A stretch of 64,000 bases of DNA from positions 62,001 through 126,000 of the forward strand of contig JAJZCW010000003.1 in the NCBI GenBank assembly GCA_021828865.1. The letters run 5' to 3'. Below are positions 17,753 through 28,983 of the stretch, piece by piece (position 1 is the first letter of the stretch; every line of letters begins with the position of its first letter). The DNA comes from Bacillota bacterium. Lineage in GTDB: Bacteria > Bacillota > Bacilli > Alicyclobacillales > SLC66. The translations under genes and the position numbers were made by a program. The notes beneath the pieces are model-generated. The model did no database searches, was not told the origin of the DNA, and saw only the letters and a list, made by a program, of their open reading frames with translations.

Positions 17753-18196
17753 TCAGATCACCTCGGCAGTGCCACCTGCAGCCACGATTTTTTCCTTTGC
17801 TGATGCAGAAAAAGCGTGTGCTTTCACGTTAAGCGCTACCGAAAGATCCCCATTCCCCAAAATTTTAACTCCGTCTTTTACCTGCTTGACCAGTCCCAGT
17901 TCACATAGTAAATCAGGTGTCACTTCAGTTCCTGGAGCCAATATGTCAAGCTGTGCCAGATTGACGATACTCCATTCCTTCTTAAACGGGTAATTGGAGA
18001 ATCCTCTTTTTGGCAATCGACGGAAAAGCGGAGTTTGGCCACCTTCAAATCCAGGCCTTACGCCACCGCCAGAACGCGCCCACTGCCCTTTATGACCACG
18101 CCCGGAAGTCTTGCCAAGTCCTGAGCCAATGCCGCGACCAAGGCGTTTCCTGCTCGTACGCGAACCAAGTGCCGGCCGCAACTCGTCCAGTTTCAT
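17753..18196 (-). CDS. rplO: 50S ribosomal protein L15
   Basis: 147 residues; the glycine-rich N-terminal extension ([20 protein letters not shown]) that threads into the 50S core, then the globular domain. ATG 18196 after GAGGG. Followed immediately by secY. Confidence 0.98.
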   Translation of the reverse strand: MKLDELRPALGSRTSRKRLGRGIGSGLGKTSGRGHKGQWARSGGGVRPGFEGGQTPLFRRLPKRGFSNYPFKKEWSIVNLAQLDILAPGTEVTPDLLCELGLVKQVKDGVKILGNGDLSVALNVKAHAFSASAKEKIVAAGGTAEVI

Positions 18197-18218
18197 TATA
18201 AAATCCCTCCAGCTCGCA

Positions 18219-18407
18219 TTACTCCTCGACTTCGATACAAGTGACGAGGTGACTGATTTTACCTACCATACCGCGAATGCTCGGAGTATCAATATGCACC
18301 ACTTTTTGATGCATCTTGTGAAGTCCCAGCGCGCGAACGGTGGCTCGTTGTTTCTCATTTCGCCCGATTGGGCTGCGAACCAACGTGATTTCCAGTTGCT
18401 TCACCAT
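18219..18407 (-). CDS. rpmD: 50S ribosomal protein L30
   Basis: About 62 residues ([21 protein letters not shown] and onward), the normal size. The start is ambiguous among ATG 18410, ATG 18407 and GTG 18404; AGGAGGG ends just before the first, so the second or third has the better spacing. Between rpsE and rplO as usual. Confidence 0.96.
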   Translation of the reverse strand: MVKQLEITLVRSPIGRNEKQRATVRALGLHKMHQKVVHIDTPSIRGMVGKISHLVTCIEVEE

Positions 18408-18416
18408 CATGCCCTC

Positions 18417-18914
18417 CTAGCGTTGCAAATCTTCAAGCGGAATTCCACGAAGTGCAGCCACGTCTTCGGGACGTTTCAGCAACTTCAGGCCTTCAATGGT
18501 AGCTTGCACCATGTTGATGGCATTGGAAGAACCCAAAGATTTCGTCACAATATCTTTTACCCCTGCAAGTTCGAGCACTGCGCGTGCCGGACCGCCGGCA
18601 ATAACACCAGTACCTTCTCTGGCGGGACGAATCAATACTTTACCTGCGCCAAAGTGCCCAGTGATTTCATGAGGAACAGTGGTGCCTTGCATGGGAACCT
18701 GAATCAGATTTTTCTTCGCATCTGCAACGCCTTTGCGAACAGCTTCCTGCACTTCTGAGGCTTTTCCAAGTCCAGCACCAACATGTCCCTGCTCATCTCC
18801 GACAACCACCAGTGCGCTAAAGCTGAAACGACGACCGCCTTTTACCACTTTCGCTACGCGATTGATCGATACCACACGTTCCGATAGCTCCAAATTCGAT
18901 GGATCAATAAGCAC
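18417..18914 (-). CDS. rpsE: 30S ribosomal protein S5
   Basis: 165 residues. Double-stranded RNA-binding-like N-domain ([18 protein letters not shown]) and the C-domain [20 protein letters not shown]. Contributes to decoding fidelity. Start GTG 18914 after AAGGAGGG. Confidence 0.98.
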   Translation of the reverse strand: MLIDPSNLELSERVVSINRVAKVVKGGRRFSFSALVVVGDEQGHVGAGLGKASEVQEAVRKGVADAKKNLIQVPMQGTTVPHEITGHFGAGKVLIRPAREGTGVIAGGPARAVLELAGVKDIVTKSLGSSNAINMVQATIEGLKLLKRPEDVAALRGIPLEDLQR

Positions 18915-18940
18915 GAACGTAATCCCTCCTTCTCGCCTGA

Positions 18941-19309
18941 TTAAAATTCAAGCCCTGCTTCGCGAGCCGCATCAGCCAATGCTTGAATTCGACCATGGTA
19001 CAAATATCCGCCGCGATCAAACACTACCGCGCTAATTCCTTTTTCTTTCGCACGTTCAGCCACCAGTTTGCCAATCGCTTGCGCCGCTTCCATCGTATTG
19101 CCGTGCGGAATCTGCTCACGTACGGATTTCTCCACAGTGGACGCGGACACAATCGTGCGCCCTGCAACATCATCAATCACTTGCGCGTAGATGTGCTGTT
19201 CCGAACGAAATACATTTAGGCGCGGCCTCACCTGGGTACCAGACAGACGACGACGGATCCTGAAGTGACGACGCTTGCGTACAGCATCTTTATCCGGTTT
19301 CGTAATCAC
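18941..19309 (-). CDS. rplR: 50S ribosomal protein L18
   Basis: 122 residues; binds 5S rRNA. Contains [20 protein letters not shown] and the C-terminal [20 protein letters not shown] block. Start GTG 19309 after GGTAGGAG. Sits between rplF and rpsE. Confidence 0.98.
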   Translation of the reverse strand: MITKPDKDAVRKRRHFRIRRRLSGTQVRPRLNVFRSEQHIYAQVIDDVAGRTIVSASTVEKSVREQIPHGNTMEAAQAIGKLVAERAKEKGISAVVFDRGGYLYHGRIQALADAAREAGLEF

Positions 19310-19325
19310 AGTTCCACGCTCCTAC

Positions 19326-19865
19326 CTACTTCTTGCCGGTCTTACCGACTTTTTGGCGAACTCTTTCATTTTCGTACCGTACCCCTTTGCCTTTGTAAGG
19401 TTCAGGTTTACGAATGTCTCTGATCTTTGCAGCAAAGATGCCGACTTTTTCCTTGTCGATGCCTTTTACAATCAGACGATTGTTGGCTGGCACTTCAAGT
19501 TCAATTCCTTCTGAAGGGATGATTTCAACCGGGTGAGAAAACCCAAGCGACATCGTCACCTTATCTCCATTTTTTGCTGCGCGATATCCAACGCCGACAA
19601 GCTCAAGCACTTTTTGGTAGCCGTTAGAAACTCCCTCGACCATGTTCGCTACCACGCTACGAGTGGTACCGTGCAAACTGCGATGAGTTTTGGACTCGGA
19701 CGGCCTTTCGACTACGACTTGATCACTTTCAACGCGCACGATCATGTCCTGATGCAATTCGCGGGTAAGCGTTCCTTTCGGTCCTTTCACCGTCATCACG
19801 CGGCCATCTAGTTTGACCTCTACCCCTTGCGGAATGGAAACTGGTTTATTACCAATACGGGACAC
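19326..19865 (-). CDS. rplF: 50S ribosomal protein L6
   Basis: 179 residues, two repeated L6 folds; N-terminal [16 protein letters not shown] and C-terminal [16 protein letters not shown]. Start GTG 19865 after GAGGAGGTG. Confidence 0.98.
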   Translation of the reverse strand: MSRIGNKPVSIPQGVEVKLDGRVMTVKGPKGTLTRELHQDMIVRVESDQVVVERPSESKTHRSLHGTTRSVVANMVEGVSNGYQKVLELVGVGYRAAKNGDKVTMSLGFSHPVEIIPSEGIELEVPANNRLIVKGIDKEKVGIFAAKIRDIRKPEPYKGKGVRYENERVRQKVGKTGKK

Positions 19866-19899
19866 AACCTACACCTCCTCACCTGCTAGTACATTACCA

Positions 19900-20298
19900 T
19901 TACCAGACGTAGCAGAGTACCTCGCCGCCAACCTGGTTTTGCCTTGCTTTGCGATCTGTCATAATGCCTTTTGAAGTAGAAACGATAGCAATGCCGAGAC
20001 CACCGAGTACACGCGGCAGTTCTTCTGCCTTCGCATAGATGCGGAGACCAGGTTTACTGATGCGCTTCAGACCTGTGATGACTCTTTCATTGTTGGGGCC
20101 GTATTTCAGATAGACGCGAATAGTACCTTGTTTGTTGTCAGGTATAAATTCCGCATCTCGCAAATACCCCTCGTCTTTGAGAATCTGTGCAATCGCAAAT
20201 TTTATTCTTGATCCTGGAATATCCACTTTTTCATGTCCGACCATGTTGCCGTTACGAATTCTCGTCAACATATCGGCAATTGGATCTGTCATCACCAT
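19900..20298 (-). CDS. rpsH: 30S ribosomal protein S8
   Basis: 132 residues; [21 protein letters not shown] at the N-terminus and the conserved [14 protein letters not shown] at the C-terminus. In other bacteria S8 represses the spc operon by binding its mRNA. Start ATG 20298 after GGAGGG (ATG 20292 possible). Confidence 0.98.
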   Translation of the reverse strand: MVMTDPIADMLTRIRNGNMVGHEKVDIPGSRIKFAIAQILKDEGYLRDAEFIPDNKQGTIRVYLKYGPNNERVITGLKRISKPGLRIYAKAEELPRVLGGLGIAIVSTSKGIMTDRKARQNQVGGEVLCYVW

Positions 20299-20323
20299 TC
20301 AGGAAACCCTCCTTTCAAAAACC

Positions 20324-20509
20324 CTACCAACTGGCCTTTGTTACGCCGGGCAATTGGCCTTGATGCGCCAGTTCGCGGAAGCAAATCCGGCAAATTCCGT
20401 ACTTGCGAAGCACTGAGTGCGGGCGACCACACCGTTTGCAGCGCGTATAGGCCCGAGTGCTAAATTTCGCGGGGCGTTGCGCTTTGATAATCATGGATTT
20501 TTTGGCCAC
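20324..20509 (-). CDS. rpsN: 30S ribosomal protein S14, zinc form
   Basis: 61 residues, the short type Z S14 with the zinc site [10 protein letters not shown] … CRICF. Start GTG 20509 after AGGAGG. Between rplE and rpsH. Confidence 0.98.
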   Translation of the reverse strand: MAKKSMIIKAQRPAKFSTRAYTRCKRCGRPHSVLRKYGICRICFRELAHQGQLPGVTKASW

Positions 20510-20527
20510 AACGTAACCTCCTGTCCC

Positions 20528-21070
20528 TTAAGATTGACGGAATGGCATACCAAGCTCGGTGAGCAGAGCACGCGCTTCTTCGTCTGTATTTGCGGTGGTT
20601 ACGACGACGACGTCCATTCCGCGAATTTTATCGATTTTATCGTATTCCACTTCAGGGAAAATCAGTTGCTCCCGCAAACCGAGTGTATAATTGCCGCGTC
20701 CGTCAAACGACTTAGGAGATACACCGCGAAAGTCGCGAACACGAGGCAACGCTACGTTAAAAAGCTTGTCAAGGAAGTGAAACATCCGCTCACCACGAAG
20801 TGTTACCTTCACCCCAATTTTTTGCCCGGCACGAAGTTTGAATCCAGCGATGGATTTCTTGGCTTTAGTGACTACAGGTTTTTGACCGGAGATCAGCGTC
20901 AAATCTGACACCGCAAAATCAATGATTTTCTCGTTTTGAGCAGCTTCCCCAACACCCATGTTGATGACGACCTTTTCCACACGTGGAACTTGCATGACGC
21001 TTTTGTATTCAAATTGCTTCATCAGTGCAGACACTACTTTGTCATTGTACATATCACGAAGTCTAGCCAT
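20528..21070 (-). CDS. rplE: 50S ribosomal protein L5
   Basis: 180 residues; binds 5S rRNA and contacts S13 in the intersubunit bridge. [29 protein letters not shown] and [18 protein letters not shown] are conserved blocks. Start ATG 21070 after GAGGTGAG. Confidence 0.98.
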   Translation of the reverse strand: MARLRDMYNDKVVSALMKQFEYKSVMQVPRVEKVVINMGVGEAAQNEKIIDFAVSDLTLISGQKPVVTKAKKSIAGFKLRAGQKIGVKVTLRGERMFHFLDKLFNVALPRVRDFRGVSPKSFDGRGNYTLGLREQLIFPEVEYDKIDKIRGMDVVVVTTANTDEEARALLTELGMPFRQS

Positions 21071-21094
21071 ATTCTCACCTCAATCCTGACCTGG

Positions 21095-21424
21095 TTACTT
21101 GTCAAGCACTTCGCCAGATTTTTTTGCGAAACGAACCTTCGTTCCGTCTTGAAGTACTTTGTAACCCACTCTTGTCGGTTGACCTGTCTTTGGGTCGACG
21201 ATCATCACGTTAGACGCGTGAATAGGAGCTTCGCGCTCAATAATTCCGCCGTCCGGATACTTGAAACTCGGTTTGGTATGACGTTTGATCATGCCAACAC
21301 CTTCGATTACCACGCGATTCTTTTTCGGCAACACGGCAATGATCTTGCCTTTTTTGCCTTTTTCCTTACCGGCGATCACGATCACTTCATCACCGGTCTT
21401 GATTTTCATCTTTGGCTGCGTCAT
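21095..21424 (-). CDS. rplX: 50S ribosomal protein L24
   Basis: 109 residues with the N-terminal KOW motif ([18 protein letters not shown]). An early assembly initiator. Start ATG 21424 after GGGAGGTGG. Confidence 0.98.
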   Translation of the reverse strand: MTQPKMKIKTGDEVIVIAGKEKGKKGKIIAVLPKKNRVVIEGVGMIKRHTKPSFKYPDGGIIEREAPIHASNVMIVDPKTGQPTRVGYKVLQDGTKVRFAKKSGEVLDK

Positions 21425-21451
21425 TTTGCCACCTCCCGCACGCCCACTCTA

Positions 21452-21820
21452 CTAAAGCACTTCTGGCGCTAGCGATATAATCTTCATAAAGTCGCGTTCG
21501 CGAAGTTCACGAGCGACAGGCCCAAAAATGCGGGTGCCTCTCGGACTCTTATCTTCACGAATGATGACTGCTGCATTCTCGTCAAAACGGATGTAGGATC
21601 CATCATCTCTACGCATGCCGCGCTTTGTACGAACGACTACCGCTTTGACCACGTCGCCTTTTTTGACAACGCCCCCTGGTGTTGCACTTTTCACAGAAGC
21701 GACTATGATATCACCGATGTTAGCCGTCTTTCTGTTTGAGCCACCAAGAACGCGAAAACACATAATCTCTTTTGCTCCAGAGTTATCTGCTACGACCAAC
21801 CTGGTTTGTGGTTGAATCAC
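21452..21820 (-). CDS. rplN: 50S ribosomal protein L14
   Basis: 122 residues, beginning [18 protein letters not shown] and containing DNSGA and [14 protein letters not shown]. Start GTG 21820 after GAGGCAAGG. Confidence 0.98.
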   Translation of the reverse strand: MIQPQTRLVVADNSGAKEIMCFRVLGGSNRKTANIGDIIVASVKSATPGGVVKKGDVVKAVVVRTKRGMRRDDGSYIRFDENAAVIIREDKSPRGTRIFGPVARELRERDFMKIISLAPEVL

Positions 21821-21851
21821 AATCCTTGCCTCCTCTCGCTAACTCGCACGG

Positions 21852-22118
21852 TTACAGAATTTCCGCACGCTTCACGATTTCAACCAATCGCCAACGCTTA
21901 TCTTTACTCAGCGGGCGGGTTTCCATAATTTTAACGGTATCACCAATTTTCGCTTCATTCAATTCATCGTGAGCCTTATACTTTTTCGAGTATTTGACCC
22001 TCTTCCCATACAGTGGATGGGGCTTCACCGTTTCCACAGAGACGACGATCGTCTTCTGCATCTTATCGCTTACTACTGTCCCCACGCGCACCTTGCGATC
22101 ATTGCGATCTTCACTCAC
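21852..22118 (-). CDS. rpsQ: 30S ribosomal protein S17
   Basis: 88 residues, OB-fold; [17 protein letters not shown] and [13 protein letters not shown] are the family signatures. Start GTG 22118 after GGAGGG. Confidence 0.98.
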   Translation of the reverse strand: MSEDRNDRKVRVGTVVSDKMQKTIVVSVETVKPHPLYGKRVKYSKKYKAHDELNEAKIGDTVKIMETRPLSKDKRWRLVEIVKRAEIL

Positions 22119-22130
22119 AGCGCTTCCCTC

Positions 22131-22334
22131 CTATCCTAAGCTGATCCCGAGTTCCCGTTCACGGAGAATCGTCTTGCAGCGTGCAATGGATTTGCGCACT
22201 TCACGAATTCGCATCGGGTTTTCGAGTTGGCCTGTAGCTAATTGAAAGCGCAAATTAAACAGTTCAACTTTCAGCGCGCCAATTTCGTCTTGCAGTTCTG
22301 AGTCCGATTTATCACGGAGATCATTCACTTTCAT
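22131..22334 (-). CDS. rpmC: 50S ribosomal protein L29
   Basis: 67 residues, [15 protein letters not shown] and onward, a two-helix protein near the exit tunnel that binds trigger factor and SRP. ATG 22334 with AAGGAGGTG upstream fixes the start; it overlaps the 3' end of rplP by 14 bases. Confidence 0.97.
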   Translation of the reverse strand: MKVNDLRDKSDSELQDEIGALKVELFNLRFQLATGQLENPMRIREVRKSIARCKTILRERELGISLG

Positions 22335-22755
22335 TCGGCGCACCTCCTTCAACACGTTGTACAATTTTCGTCTTAATCGGCAATTTGTGTGAAGCTAAGC
22401 GAAGCGCTTCTCTTGCCACTTCTTCAGGAACTCCCGCCAGCTCAAAAAGTATACGTCCCGGTTTGACAACGGCTACCCATTGTTCCGGAGATCCTTTTCC
22501 GCTTCCCATCCGGGTTTCAGCAGGTTTTGCAGTAACGGGTTTGCTTGGGAAAATTTTAATCCAGACTTTACCGCCGCGGCGGATATAACGAGTCATCGCA
22601 ATACGGGCGGCTTCGATCTGACGGTTGGTCACCCACGCTGGCTCTAACGCCTGTAGCCCGTATTCACCAAAAGTCACCTCGTTGCCGCCTTTGCTCATGC
22701 CTTTCATCCGGCCACGATGTTCTTTTCGGTGTAACACGCGTTTTGGCATTAACAT
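22321..22755 (-). CDS. rplP: 50S ribosomal protein L16
   Basis: 144 residues from ATG 22755, fixed by AGGAGGG eight bases before; the reading frame is open to 22950 inside rpsC but that extension is a shadow of rpsC. Contains [19 protein letters not shown] and [18 protein letters not shown]. Organises the A-site finger region. Confidence 0.98.
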   Translation of the reverse strand: MLMPKRVLHRKEHRGRMKGMSKGGNEVTFGEYGLQALEPAWVTNRQIEAARIAMTRYIRRGGKVWIKIFPSKPVTAKPAETRMGSGKGSPEQWVAVVKPGRILFELAGVPEEVAREALRLASHKLPIKTKIVQRVEGGAPNESE

Positions 22756-22768
22756 AGTTCGTACCCTC

Positions 22769-23422
22769 CTATTCGGCGCCTTTCTTCGCTTTGACAGGCA
22801 GGATTTCTCCGCGATAGATCCACACTTTAACTCCAATACGACCATAGGTGGTATGCGCTTCTGCAAGTGCATAATCAATGTCCGCACGTAGTGTGTGAAG
22901 CGGCACGGTTCCTTCCGCATAACCTTCGGAGCGAGCGATATCTGCACCACCCAGACGGCCTGACACCTGTACCTTAATCCCTTGTGCGCCTGCGCGAAGC
23001 GTACGTTGAATTCCTTGCCTCATTGCACGGCGGAATGCCACACGACGCTCTAGTTGCTGTGCAATGTTCTCTGCCACCAACTTGGCATCAAGATCCGGAC
23101 TTTTAATTTCCGAAATATTGATGTGCACACGTTTGCCTGTCATTTCATTCAATTGATTGCGCAAATTATCTACTTCAGTTCCACCTTTGCCAATGACCAT
23201 ACCGGGTTTTGCGGTGTGAACCGTAATATTCACACGGTTTGCTGCCCGCTCGATTTGCACTCTGGCAAGAGCCGCATCTTTTAAACGCTTCATCAAGAAT
23301 TCACGAATCTTGAGGTCTTCATGCAATAGGTTTTTGTACTCTTTCTTACTGGCATACCATTTTGAATCCCAGTCGCGAATAATACCAATCCGCATACCAA
23401 TCGGGTGAACCTTTTGCCCCAT
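22769..23422 (-). CDS. rpsC: 30S ribosomal protein S3
   Basis: 217 residues; N-terminal [23 protein letters not shown] domain with the [15 protein letters not shown] loop, and the C-terminal domain forming part of the mRNA entry helicase. Start ATG 23422 after GGGAGGG. Confidence 0.98.
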   Translation of the reverse strand: MGQKVHPIGMRIGIIRDWDSKWYASKKEYKNLLHEDLKIREFLMKRLKDAALARVQIERAANRVNITVHTAKPGMVIGKGGTEVDNLRNQLNEMTGKRVHINISEIKSPDLDAKLVAENIAQQLERRVAFRRAMRQGIQRTLRAGAQGIKVQVSGRLGGADIARSEGYAEGTVPLHTLRADIDYALAEAHTTYGRIGVKVWIYRGEILPVKAKKGAE

Positions 23423-23437
23423 CCAGTCGATCCCTCC

Positions 23438-23770
23438 CTACTTTTCACTCACATAGACTGTGACGTGACTAGTGCGCTTCATAATGCTGTACGCTCTACC
23501 TTGAGCGCGTGGATGAAATCTTTTGAGTGTCGGACCTTCATCCACAAATATCTTGCTGATATAAAGATTATCAGCGTCCATTTCAAAATTGTTCTCCGCA
23601 TTCGCAATCGCAGACTTTAACACTTTTTCCACTACCGGTGAACCGGCCTTTGGCGTGTGTTTCAGAATGGCAATTGCCTCGCCGACCTTCTTGCCGCGAA
23701 TCAAATCGACGACAAGACGCATCTTCCGCGGTGCAATACGGATGTGCTTGGCTACCGCCCTTGCTTCCAC
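23438..23770 (-). CDS. rplV: 50S ribosomal protein L22
   Basis: 110 residues. The start is placed at GTG 23770, eight bases after GGAGGG, giving an N-terminus [16 protein letters not shown] like that of Bacillus; a GTG three codons upstream abuts the ribosome site. The beta-hairpin lining the exit tunnel ([18 protein letters not shown]) is intact. Confidence 0.97.
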   Translation of the reverse strand: MEARAVAKHIRIAPRKMRLVVDLIRGKKVGEAIAILKHTPKAGSPVVEKVLKSAIANAENNFEMDADNLYISKIFVDEGPTLKRFHPRAQGRAYSIMKRTSHVTVYVSEK

Positions 23771-23805
23771 TACATGCACCCTCCTTTTATCACCAATCTA
23801 AACAA

Positions 23806-24087
23806 TTAACGTGAACGCGAGGATTTCTCATCCCCGGCATGACCCTTAAAAGTTCTCGTTGGCGCGAATTCGCCCAGTTTGTGTCCAACCATATCCTCGC
23901 TGATGTATACCGGCACGTGTTTGCGACCATCATGCACAGCGATCGTATGACCCACAAATTGCGGGAAGATCGTGGAACGCCTCGACCAGGTCTTGATCAC
24001 CTTTTTGTCATTGGCATTGTTCATCACATCGATCTTTTTTAGCAAGTGCTCATCCGCAAACGGCCCTTTTTTGAGTGAACGGCCCAT
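23806..24087 (-). CDS. rpsS: 30S ribosomal protein S19
   Basis: 93 residues; [17 protein letters not shown] and the C-terminal [15 protein letters not shown] are conserved. Start ATG 24087. Confidence 0.98.
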   Translation of the reverse strand: MGRSLKKGPFADEHLLKKIDVMNNANDKKVIKTWSRRSTIFPQFVGHTIAVHDGRKHVPVYISEDMVGHKLGEFAPTRTFKGHAGDEKSSRSR

Positions 24088-24107
24088 TTCTCCGTCCTCC
24101 CTTCAAC

Positions 24108-24938
24108 CTACTTTTTACGCCGACGCACAATGTACTTGTCGGTCGGGTGATTTTTCTTGCGTGTTTTCTTGCCAAGTGTTGGTTTACCCCATGGGGACAT
24201 TGGTGATTTGCGTCCGACAGGAGCGCGGCCTTCACCACCACCATGAGGGTGATCGTTCGGGTTCATGACAACACCGCGCACGGTAGGACGGATGCCTTTC
24301 CAACGGGAACGGCCAGCTTTACCGTAGTTGACGTTCTCATGATCGAGATTGCCGACTTGACCAACGGTTGCACGGCACTCTTTACGTACCAAGCGCATTT
24401 CACCGGATGCGAGACGCAACGTGACATAATCGCCATCTTTACCGAGCAGTTGAATTTCAGTACCAGCTGCTCTCGCCATTTGGCCGCCTCTTCCAGGGTG
24501 CAGTTCCACGTTATGAATCACAGTACCTACCGGAATGTTAGCAAGCGGTAACGCGTTACCAGGCTTGATGTCCGCGTTCGGACCGGACTCGATCATTTCT
24601 CCCACTTTCAATCCATTCGGGGCGAGAATGTACCGCTTCTCTCCATCGACATAATGGATCAACGCGATTCTAGCCGATCGATTAGGATCGTATTCAATCG
24701 TGGCAACACGCCCTGGTATGCCATCTTTGTTGCGTTTAAAATCAATGACCCGGTACAACCGTTTGTGTCCGCCACCTTGATGCCTTGTGGTAATCCGGCC
24801 TTGATTGTTACGTCCAGCCTTTTTTGGCAACGGCCTGAGCAGTGATTTTTCCGGTTGATCCGTCGTAATCTCTTCAAATGCTGACACTGACATAAAGCGA
24901 CGGCCGGGTGAAGTTGGTTTGTATTTTTTGATTGCCAC
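24108..24938 (-). CDS. rplB: 50S ribosomal protein L2
   Basis: 276 residues; N-terminal [19 protein letters not shown] and SH3-like domains, and the C-terminal loop with [14 protein letters not shown] including the near-invariant histidine close to the peptidyl transferase centre. Start GTG 24938 after AAGGAGGG. Confidence 0.98.
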   Translation of the reverse strand: MAIKKYKPTSPGRRFMSVSAFEEITTDQPEKSLLRPLPKKAGRNNQGRITTRHQGGGHKRLYRVIDFKRNKDGIPGRVATIEYDPNRSARIALIHYVDGEKRYILAPNGLKVGEMIESGPNADIKPGNALPLANIPVGTVIHNVELHPGRGGQMARAAGTEIQLLGKDGDYVTLRLASGEMRLVRKECRATVGQVGNLDHENVNYGKAGRSRWKGIRPTVRGVVMNPNDHPHGGGEGRAPVGRKSPMSPWGKPTLGKKTRKKNHPTDKYIVRRRKK

Positions 24939-24967
24939 TTGATTCCCTCCTTTACACTAACCGTCTA

Positions 24968-25258
24968 TTACGAAAAATACTCTGGAAGCGTGGAATCTTC
25001 ACTGAACTTAACCAGTGCTTTTTTCCATTTTGAAGTAAACCCGTATTGTTTCCCGTAACGCTTCTTCTTCGCCGGCACCCACATCGTATTGACACGGACC
25101 ACTTTCACGTTGTCAAAAACAGTTTCCACCGCTTTTGCGATTTCAATTTTATTGGCTTTCCCATCTACCTCAAAAACGTACACGCGATCTTCCATCAGCT
25201 TAGTTGCCGCTTCTGTAATCACAGGACGCTTAATAATATCGTGAGGGTCTTTCATCAT
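24968..25258 (-). CDS. rplW: 50S ribosomal protein L23
   Basis: 96 residues; DIIKRPVITEAATKLMED at the start, and the KKKRYGKQYGFTSKWKKA loop lining the tunnel exit, where trigger factor and SRP dock. Its ATG overlaps the rplD stop codon (ATGA), indicating coupled translation. Confidence 0.97.
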   Translation of the reverse strand: MMKDPHDIIKRPVITEAATKLMEDRVYVFEVDGKANKIEIAKAVETVFDNVKVVRVNTMWVPAKKKRYGKQYGFTSKWKKALVKFSEDSTLPEYFS

Positions 25259-25881
25259 TTTGAAAACACCTCCTCAACACGGGCTACCGCTGCCTTGGTA
25301 ATCACCAGGCGATCGTGCCAGAGAAGATCATAAACATTGATCGTGTCAGCTGCGCTGTAAGAAACTCCTTGAAGGTTTTTCAAAGATCGGTACACATCTT
25401 CACTCTTTGCAGCATCGACAAAAAGCGCCTTGTTGTTGATACCCAGCGCTTTAAGCGCCGATACCATATGACGAGTTTTTACTTCTGGCACTGAGAGTTC
25501 ATCGAGTACGATTAATGCGCCATCCGCCACTTTGCTGGTAAGCACTGAACGCATAGCGATTCTGCGTACTTTTTTCGGCAATTGGTACGCATAGCTGCGA
25601 GGCGCTGGACCATGTACAGTACCGCCGCCTACCCATTGCGGGGAACGAATACTGCCTTGACGAGCGCGTCCGGTACCCTTTTGTTTCCAGGGTTTGCGTC
25701 CGCCACCGCGAACTTCCGCACGGGTTTTCACTTTATGCGTCCCAGCTCTACGGCTAGCAAGCTGACTTTGCACAGCATCGTGTACGATAGAGTCATGTAT
25801 CTCAGCATTCCATACTTCCTCTGAGAGTTCAATCTCCCCAACGTTTTCGCCTTGTATATTATAAACCGGTACTTTCGGCAC
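25255..25881 (-). CDS. rplD: 50S ribosomal protein L4
   Basis: 208 residues; extended tunnel loop (VRGGGRKPWKQKGTGRARQGS) is intact, where macrolide resistance changes occur in other species. Start GTG 25881 after GGAGGG. Confidence 0.98.
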   Translation of the reverse strand: MPKVPVYNIQGENVGEIELSEEVWNAEIHDSIVHDAVQSQLASRRAGTHKVKTRAEVRGGGRKPWKQKGTGRARQGSIRSPQWVGGGTVHGPAPRSYAYQLPKKVRRIAMRSVLTSKVADGALIVLDELSVPEVKTRHMVSALKALGINNKALFVDAAKSEDVYRSLKNLQGVSYSAADTINVYDLLWHDRLVITKAAVARVEEVFSK

Positions 25882-25896
25882 GTGTTAACCCTCCTT

Positions 25897-26523
25897 TCAT
25901 TTAGATTCTTTCTTGATCGCCGCACGGAGCGTAACGAAAGAATTTTTCGGTCCTGGTACTGCGCCTTTCACCAGGATTAGATTCTTTTCCACATCTACTT
26001 TGACGACCTGAAGATTTTGAACAGTGACACGTTCGTGTCCCATACGACCCGCCATCGTTTGTCCTTTAAAGACACGGTTAGCGTCGATTGACCCAAGAGA
26101 ACCTACTCCACGATGATATTTGGATCCATGAGCCATTGGCCCACGAGACTGATTATGGCGTTTGACTGGACCGGCAGTTCCTTTCCCTTTGGAAACTCCC
26201 ACCACATCCACATATTCACCGTCTTCAAATACTGATGCTACGATTTCTTCCCCTACCTGATAGTCACGGTCAAGAGAACCGCGGATCTCGCGTACGTAGC
26301 GCTTGGCAACGGTATTCGCTTTTGCGGCGTGACCAGCTTCTGGCTTGGTGGGTCGCTTTTGATCAGCGAAACCAAGTTGAACGCTGCTGTATCCGTCCAC
26401 CGACGGTGTCTTCACCTGCAAAACAACGCAAGGTCCGGCTTCAATTACTGTTACCGGGACAACGTTTCCGCTCTCTAGAAAGACTTGCGTCATACCAAGT
26501 TTGCGTCCAAGAATCCCTTTCAT
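25897..26523 (-). CDS. rplC: 50S ribosomal protein L3
   Basis: 208 residues; begins [15 protein letters not shown], with the tip region [22 protein letters not shown] near the peptidyl transferase centre unchanged. ATG 26523 is fixed by GGAGGTG upstream; the frame extends nine codons farther. Confidence 0.98.
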   Translation of the reverse strand: MKGILGRKLGMTQVFLESGNVVPVTVIEAGPCVVLQVKTPSVDGYSSVQLGFADQKRPTKPEAGHAAKANTVAKRYVREIRGSLDRDYQVGEEIVASVFEDGEYVDVVGVSKGKGTAGPVKRHNQSRGPMAHGSKYHRGVGSLGSIDANRVFKGQTMAGRMGHERVTVQNLQVVKVDVEKNLILVKGAVPGPKNSFVTLRAAIKKESK

Positions 26524-26550
26524 GTGCGCACCTCCTGCAACACTTTGCAA

Positions 26551-26958
<408 letters not shown>

Positions 26959-26987
26959 TCATCGCAGTCTAAAGTCAACAATATCAA

Positions 26988-27016
26988 ATTATACTGAATC
27001 GCAACAAATAACACAA
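26988..27016 (-). promoter_or_regulatory. Promoter of the S10-spc-alpha supercluster
   Basis: -35 TTGTGT (27011-27016), 17-bp spacer, perfect -10 TATAAT (26988-26993), just past the lepB stop codon and about 120 bases before the rpsJ start. No terminator is visible between lepB and rpsJ, so read-through from upstream is also possible. Confidence 0.6.
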
Positions 27017-27021
27017 GTCTT

Positions 27022-27633
27022 TTATGACTTCGGTGCACTTTGAGGTAAATATTTTTCTTGAGTGGATCCAACAACCTTAAAATCACTGAATGGCCAGAAA
27101 ATCAAATCCACCCGTCCGATGACTTTTTTAATAGCAATCGGCCCAATGATCCGGCTATCTTCACTAATATTGCGATTATCTCCCATCACAAAAAGATCGC
27201 CTTTTGGCACTGTGATCGGACCATAGTTATTATAGGGATCCATCGGACCATTGATATAAGGTTCGTTAATCTTCTTACCATCCAATATCAATTTCCCGCT
27301 TTTCACTGCCACCGTATCACCAGGCAAACCAATCACTCGTTTTACCCAGTCCTGACCATCCGGCGCGTGAAATACGATAATGTCTCCACGCTTTGGGGCT
27401 CCAAAATAATAAGGAACCTTGTCGATGATCAAATGCTCTCCATTGGCAAGTGTCGGATCCATCGAGTGGCCATCGACGACAAATTGCTGAAATACAAAAA
27501 GATGAATACCTTCAGCAATTATCAGCGCAACGACGATCGCTTTGATCCAATCCCAAAACTCAGACCAACCTTTGTTTTTGTGCGATGTAGAATTATCGTC
27601 AGTCTCGCTTTTTGCTTCTAAATCCTCTTCCAT
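27022..27633 (-). CDS. lepB: Type I signal peptidase (SipS/LepB family)
   Basis: 203 residues. One membrane helix (about 27-48) followed by the catalytic domain: nucleophile Ser57 in VDGHSMDPTL, general base Lys98 in WVKRVIGLPGD, and the box E GDNRNISEDSR. Cleaves signal peptides of Sec and Tat exported proteins on the outer face of the membrane. The N-terminus is acidic and longer than in SipS. Start ATG 27633 after GGGAGGG. Unusually placed between tuf and rpsJ; an upstream TATAAT-like box near 27700 could give it its own promoter. Confidence 0.95.
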   Translation of the reverse strand: MEEDLEAKSETDDNSTSHKNKGWSEFWDWIKAIVVALIIAEGIHLFVFQQFVVDGHSMDPTLANGEHLIIDKVPYYFGAPKRGDIIVFHAPDGQDWVKRVIGLPGDTVAVKSGKLILDGKKINEPYINGPMDPYNNYGPITVPKGDLFVMGDNRNISEDSRIIGPIAIKKVIGRVDLIFWPFSDFKVVGSTQEKYLPQSAPKS

Positions 27634-27735
27634 TTTCGCCCTCCCAATTTCAATTCGCCTGGGTCCAAGGCATGTCTTGGGTCATCTTTTCCATTATACA
27701 TACATGTCGATGGGCATACCATTTGTGCTTCCTGT

Positions 27736-27773
27736 GAAAAAGCAAGGAGTCGAGCATCACCATGCCCGACTCC
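27736..27773 (-). terminator. Terminator of the str operon (after tuf)
   Basis: GGAGTCG…CGACTCC outer stem and GCAT…ATGC inner stem around a CACC loop, followed on the minus strand by CUUGCUUUUUC, 20 bases past tuf. Confidence 0.85.
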
Positions 27774-27792
27774 GAACTGTTAATCCATTTGG

Positions 27793-28983
27793 TTACTTCG
27801 TGATTTCTACAACGACACCAGCGCCAACAGTACGTCCACCTTCACGAATAGCAAAGCGGGTACCGTCTTCAATAGCGATAGGCGAAATCAGTTCGACGGC
27901 TAATGTCACGTTGTCGCCAGGCATTACCATTTCAGTGCCTTCTGGAAGCGTGATGACGCCAGTTACGTCAGTGGTACGAAAATAGAATTGTGGGCGATAG
28001 TTGTTGAAGAAAGGGGTATGACGGCCACCTTCTTCTTTTTTCAACACGTACACTTGCGCTTTGAACTTGGTGTGCGGCTTAATGGAGCCGGGTTTGCAAA
28101 TAACTTGTCCGCGTTCGATGTCTTTACGATCAACGCCGCGAAGAAGGGCACCAATGTTGTCCCCTGCTTGCGCAAAGTCAAGCAGTTTACGGAACATTTC
28201 AATACCAGTTGCAACCGTTTTACGTGGCATTTCTTCGAATCCGACGATTTCAACTTCGTCGCCGACTTTGAGTTGTCCGCGTTCTACACGGCCAGTTGCC
28301 ACTGTACCGCGACCAGTGATCGTGAACACGTCTTCGACTGGCATCAGGAACGGTTTTTCCGTATCGCGGTCTGGTGTTGGGATGTAGCTATCAACAGCAG
28401 CCATCAATTCGTCAATTTTCGCGGCCCAATCGCCTTTAGGATCTTCCAAGGCTTTCAGAGCGGAACCACGAACGATCGGCGTGTCATCGCCTGGGAATTC
28501 ATATTCATTCAAGAGATCGCGAACTTCCATTTCGACGAGCTCGAGTAACTCTTCGTCGTCGACCATGTCGCATTTGTTGAGGAACACGACAATGTAAGGA
28601 ACACCGACTTGGCGAGCCAAGAGAATGTGTTCACGGGTTTGTGGCATCGGTCCGTCAGTGGCAGACACGACGAGAATGGAACCGTCCATTTGGGCTGCGC
28701 CGGTGATCATGTTTTTCACATAGTCAGCGTGTCCAGGGCAGTCAACGTGTGCATAGTGACGGTTTTCGGTTTCATATTCTACGTGTGCGGTATTGATCGT
28801 AATGCCGCGCTCGCGTTCTTCTGGCGCCTTGTCGATGGCGTCATATGCCATGGCTTGCGCATTGCCGCGAAGAGAAAGAACAGTGGTGATCGCAGCAGTA
28901 AGCGTGGTCTTACCATGGTCGACGTGACCAATGGTGCCAATATTTACGTGTGGTTTATTGCGTTCAAATTTGGCTTTTGCCAA
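27793..28983 (-). CDS. tuf: Elongation factor Tu
   Basis: 396 residues; delivers aminoacyl-tRNA to the A site. GTP-binding motifs [10 protein letters not shown] (P-loop), DCPGHADY and NKCD are intact, and domains II and III are complete. The start is a TTG at 28983: an in-frame TGA lies nine bases upstream and no ATG or GTG intervenes, with AAAGGAG as ribosome site about 10 bases before. Last gene of the rpsL-rpsG-fusA-tuf string; only one copy is visible in this window. Confidence 0.98.
   Translation of the reverse strand: MAKAKFERNKPHVNIGTIGHVDHGKTTLTAAITTVLSLRGNAQAMAYDAIDKAPEERERGITINTAHVEYETENRHYAHVDCPGHADYVKNMITGAAQMDGSILVVSATDGPMPQTREHILLARQVGVPYIVVFLNKCDMVDDEELLELVEMEVRDLLNEYEFPGDDTPIVRGSALKALEDPKGDWAAKIDELMAAVDSYIPTPDRDTEKPFLMPVEDVFTITGRGTVATGRVERGQLKVGDEVEIVGFEEMPRKTVATGIEMFRKLLDFAQAGDNIGALLRGVDRKDIERGQVICKPGSIKPHTKFKAQVYVLKKEEGGRHTPFFNNYRPQFYFRTTDVTGVITLPEGTEMVMPGDNVTLAVELISPIAIEDGTRFAIREGGRTVGAGVVVEITK

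Noticed and set aside
18111-18758. 215-codon plus-strand open frame
   Set aside because: Runs antisense across rplO, rpmD and rpsE, all certain genes; a shadow.
22756-22950. N-terminal extension of L16
   Set aside because: The 65 extra codons are a frame shadow of the rpsC 3' end; AGGAGGG fixes the start at 22755.
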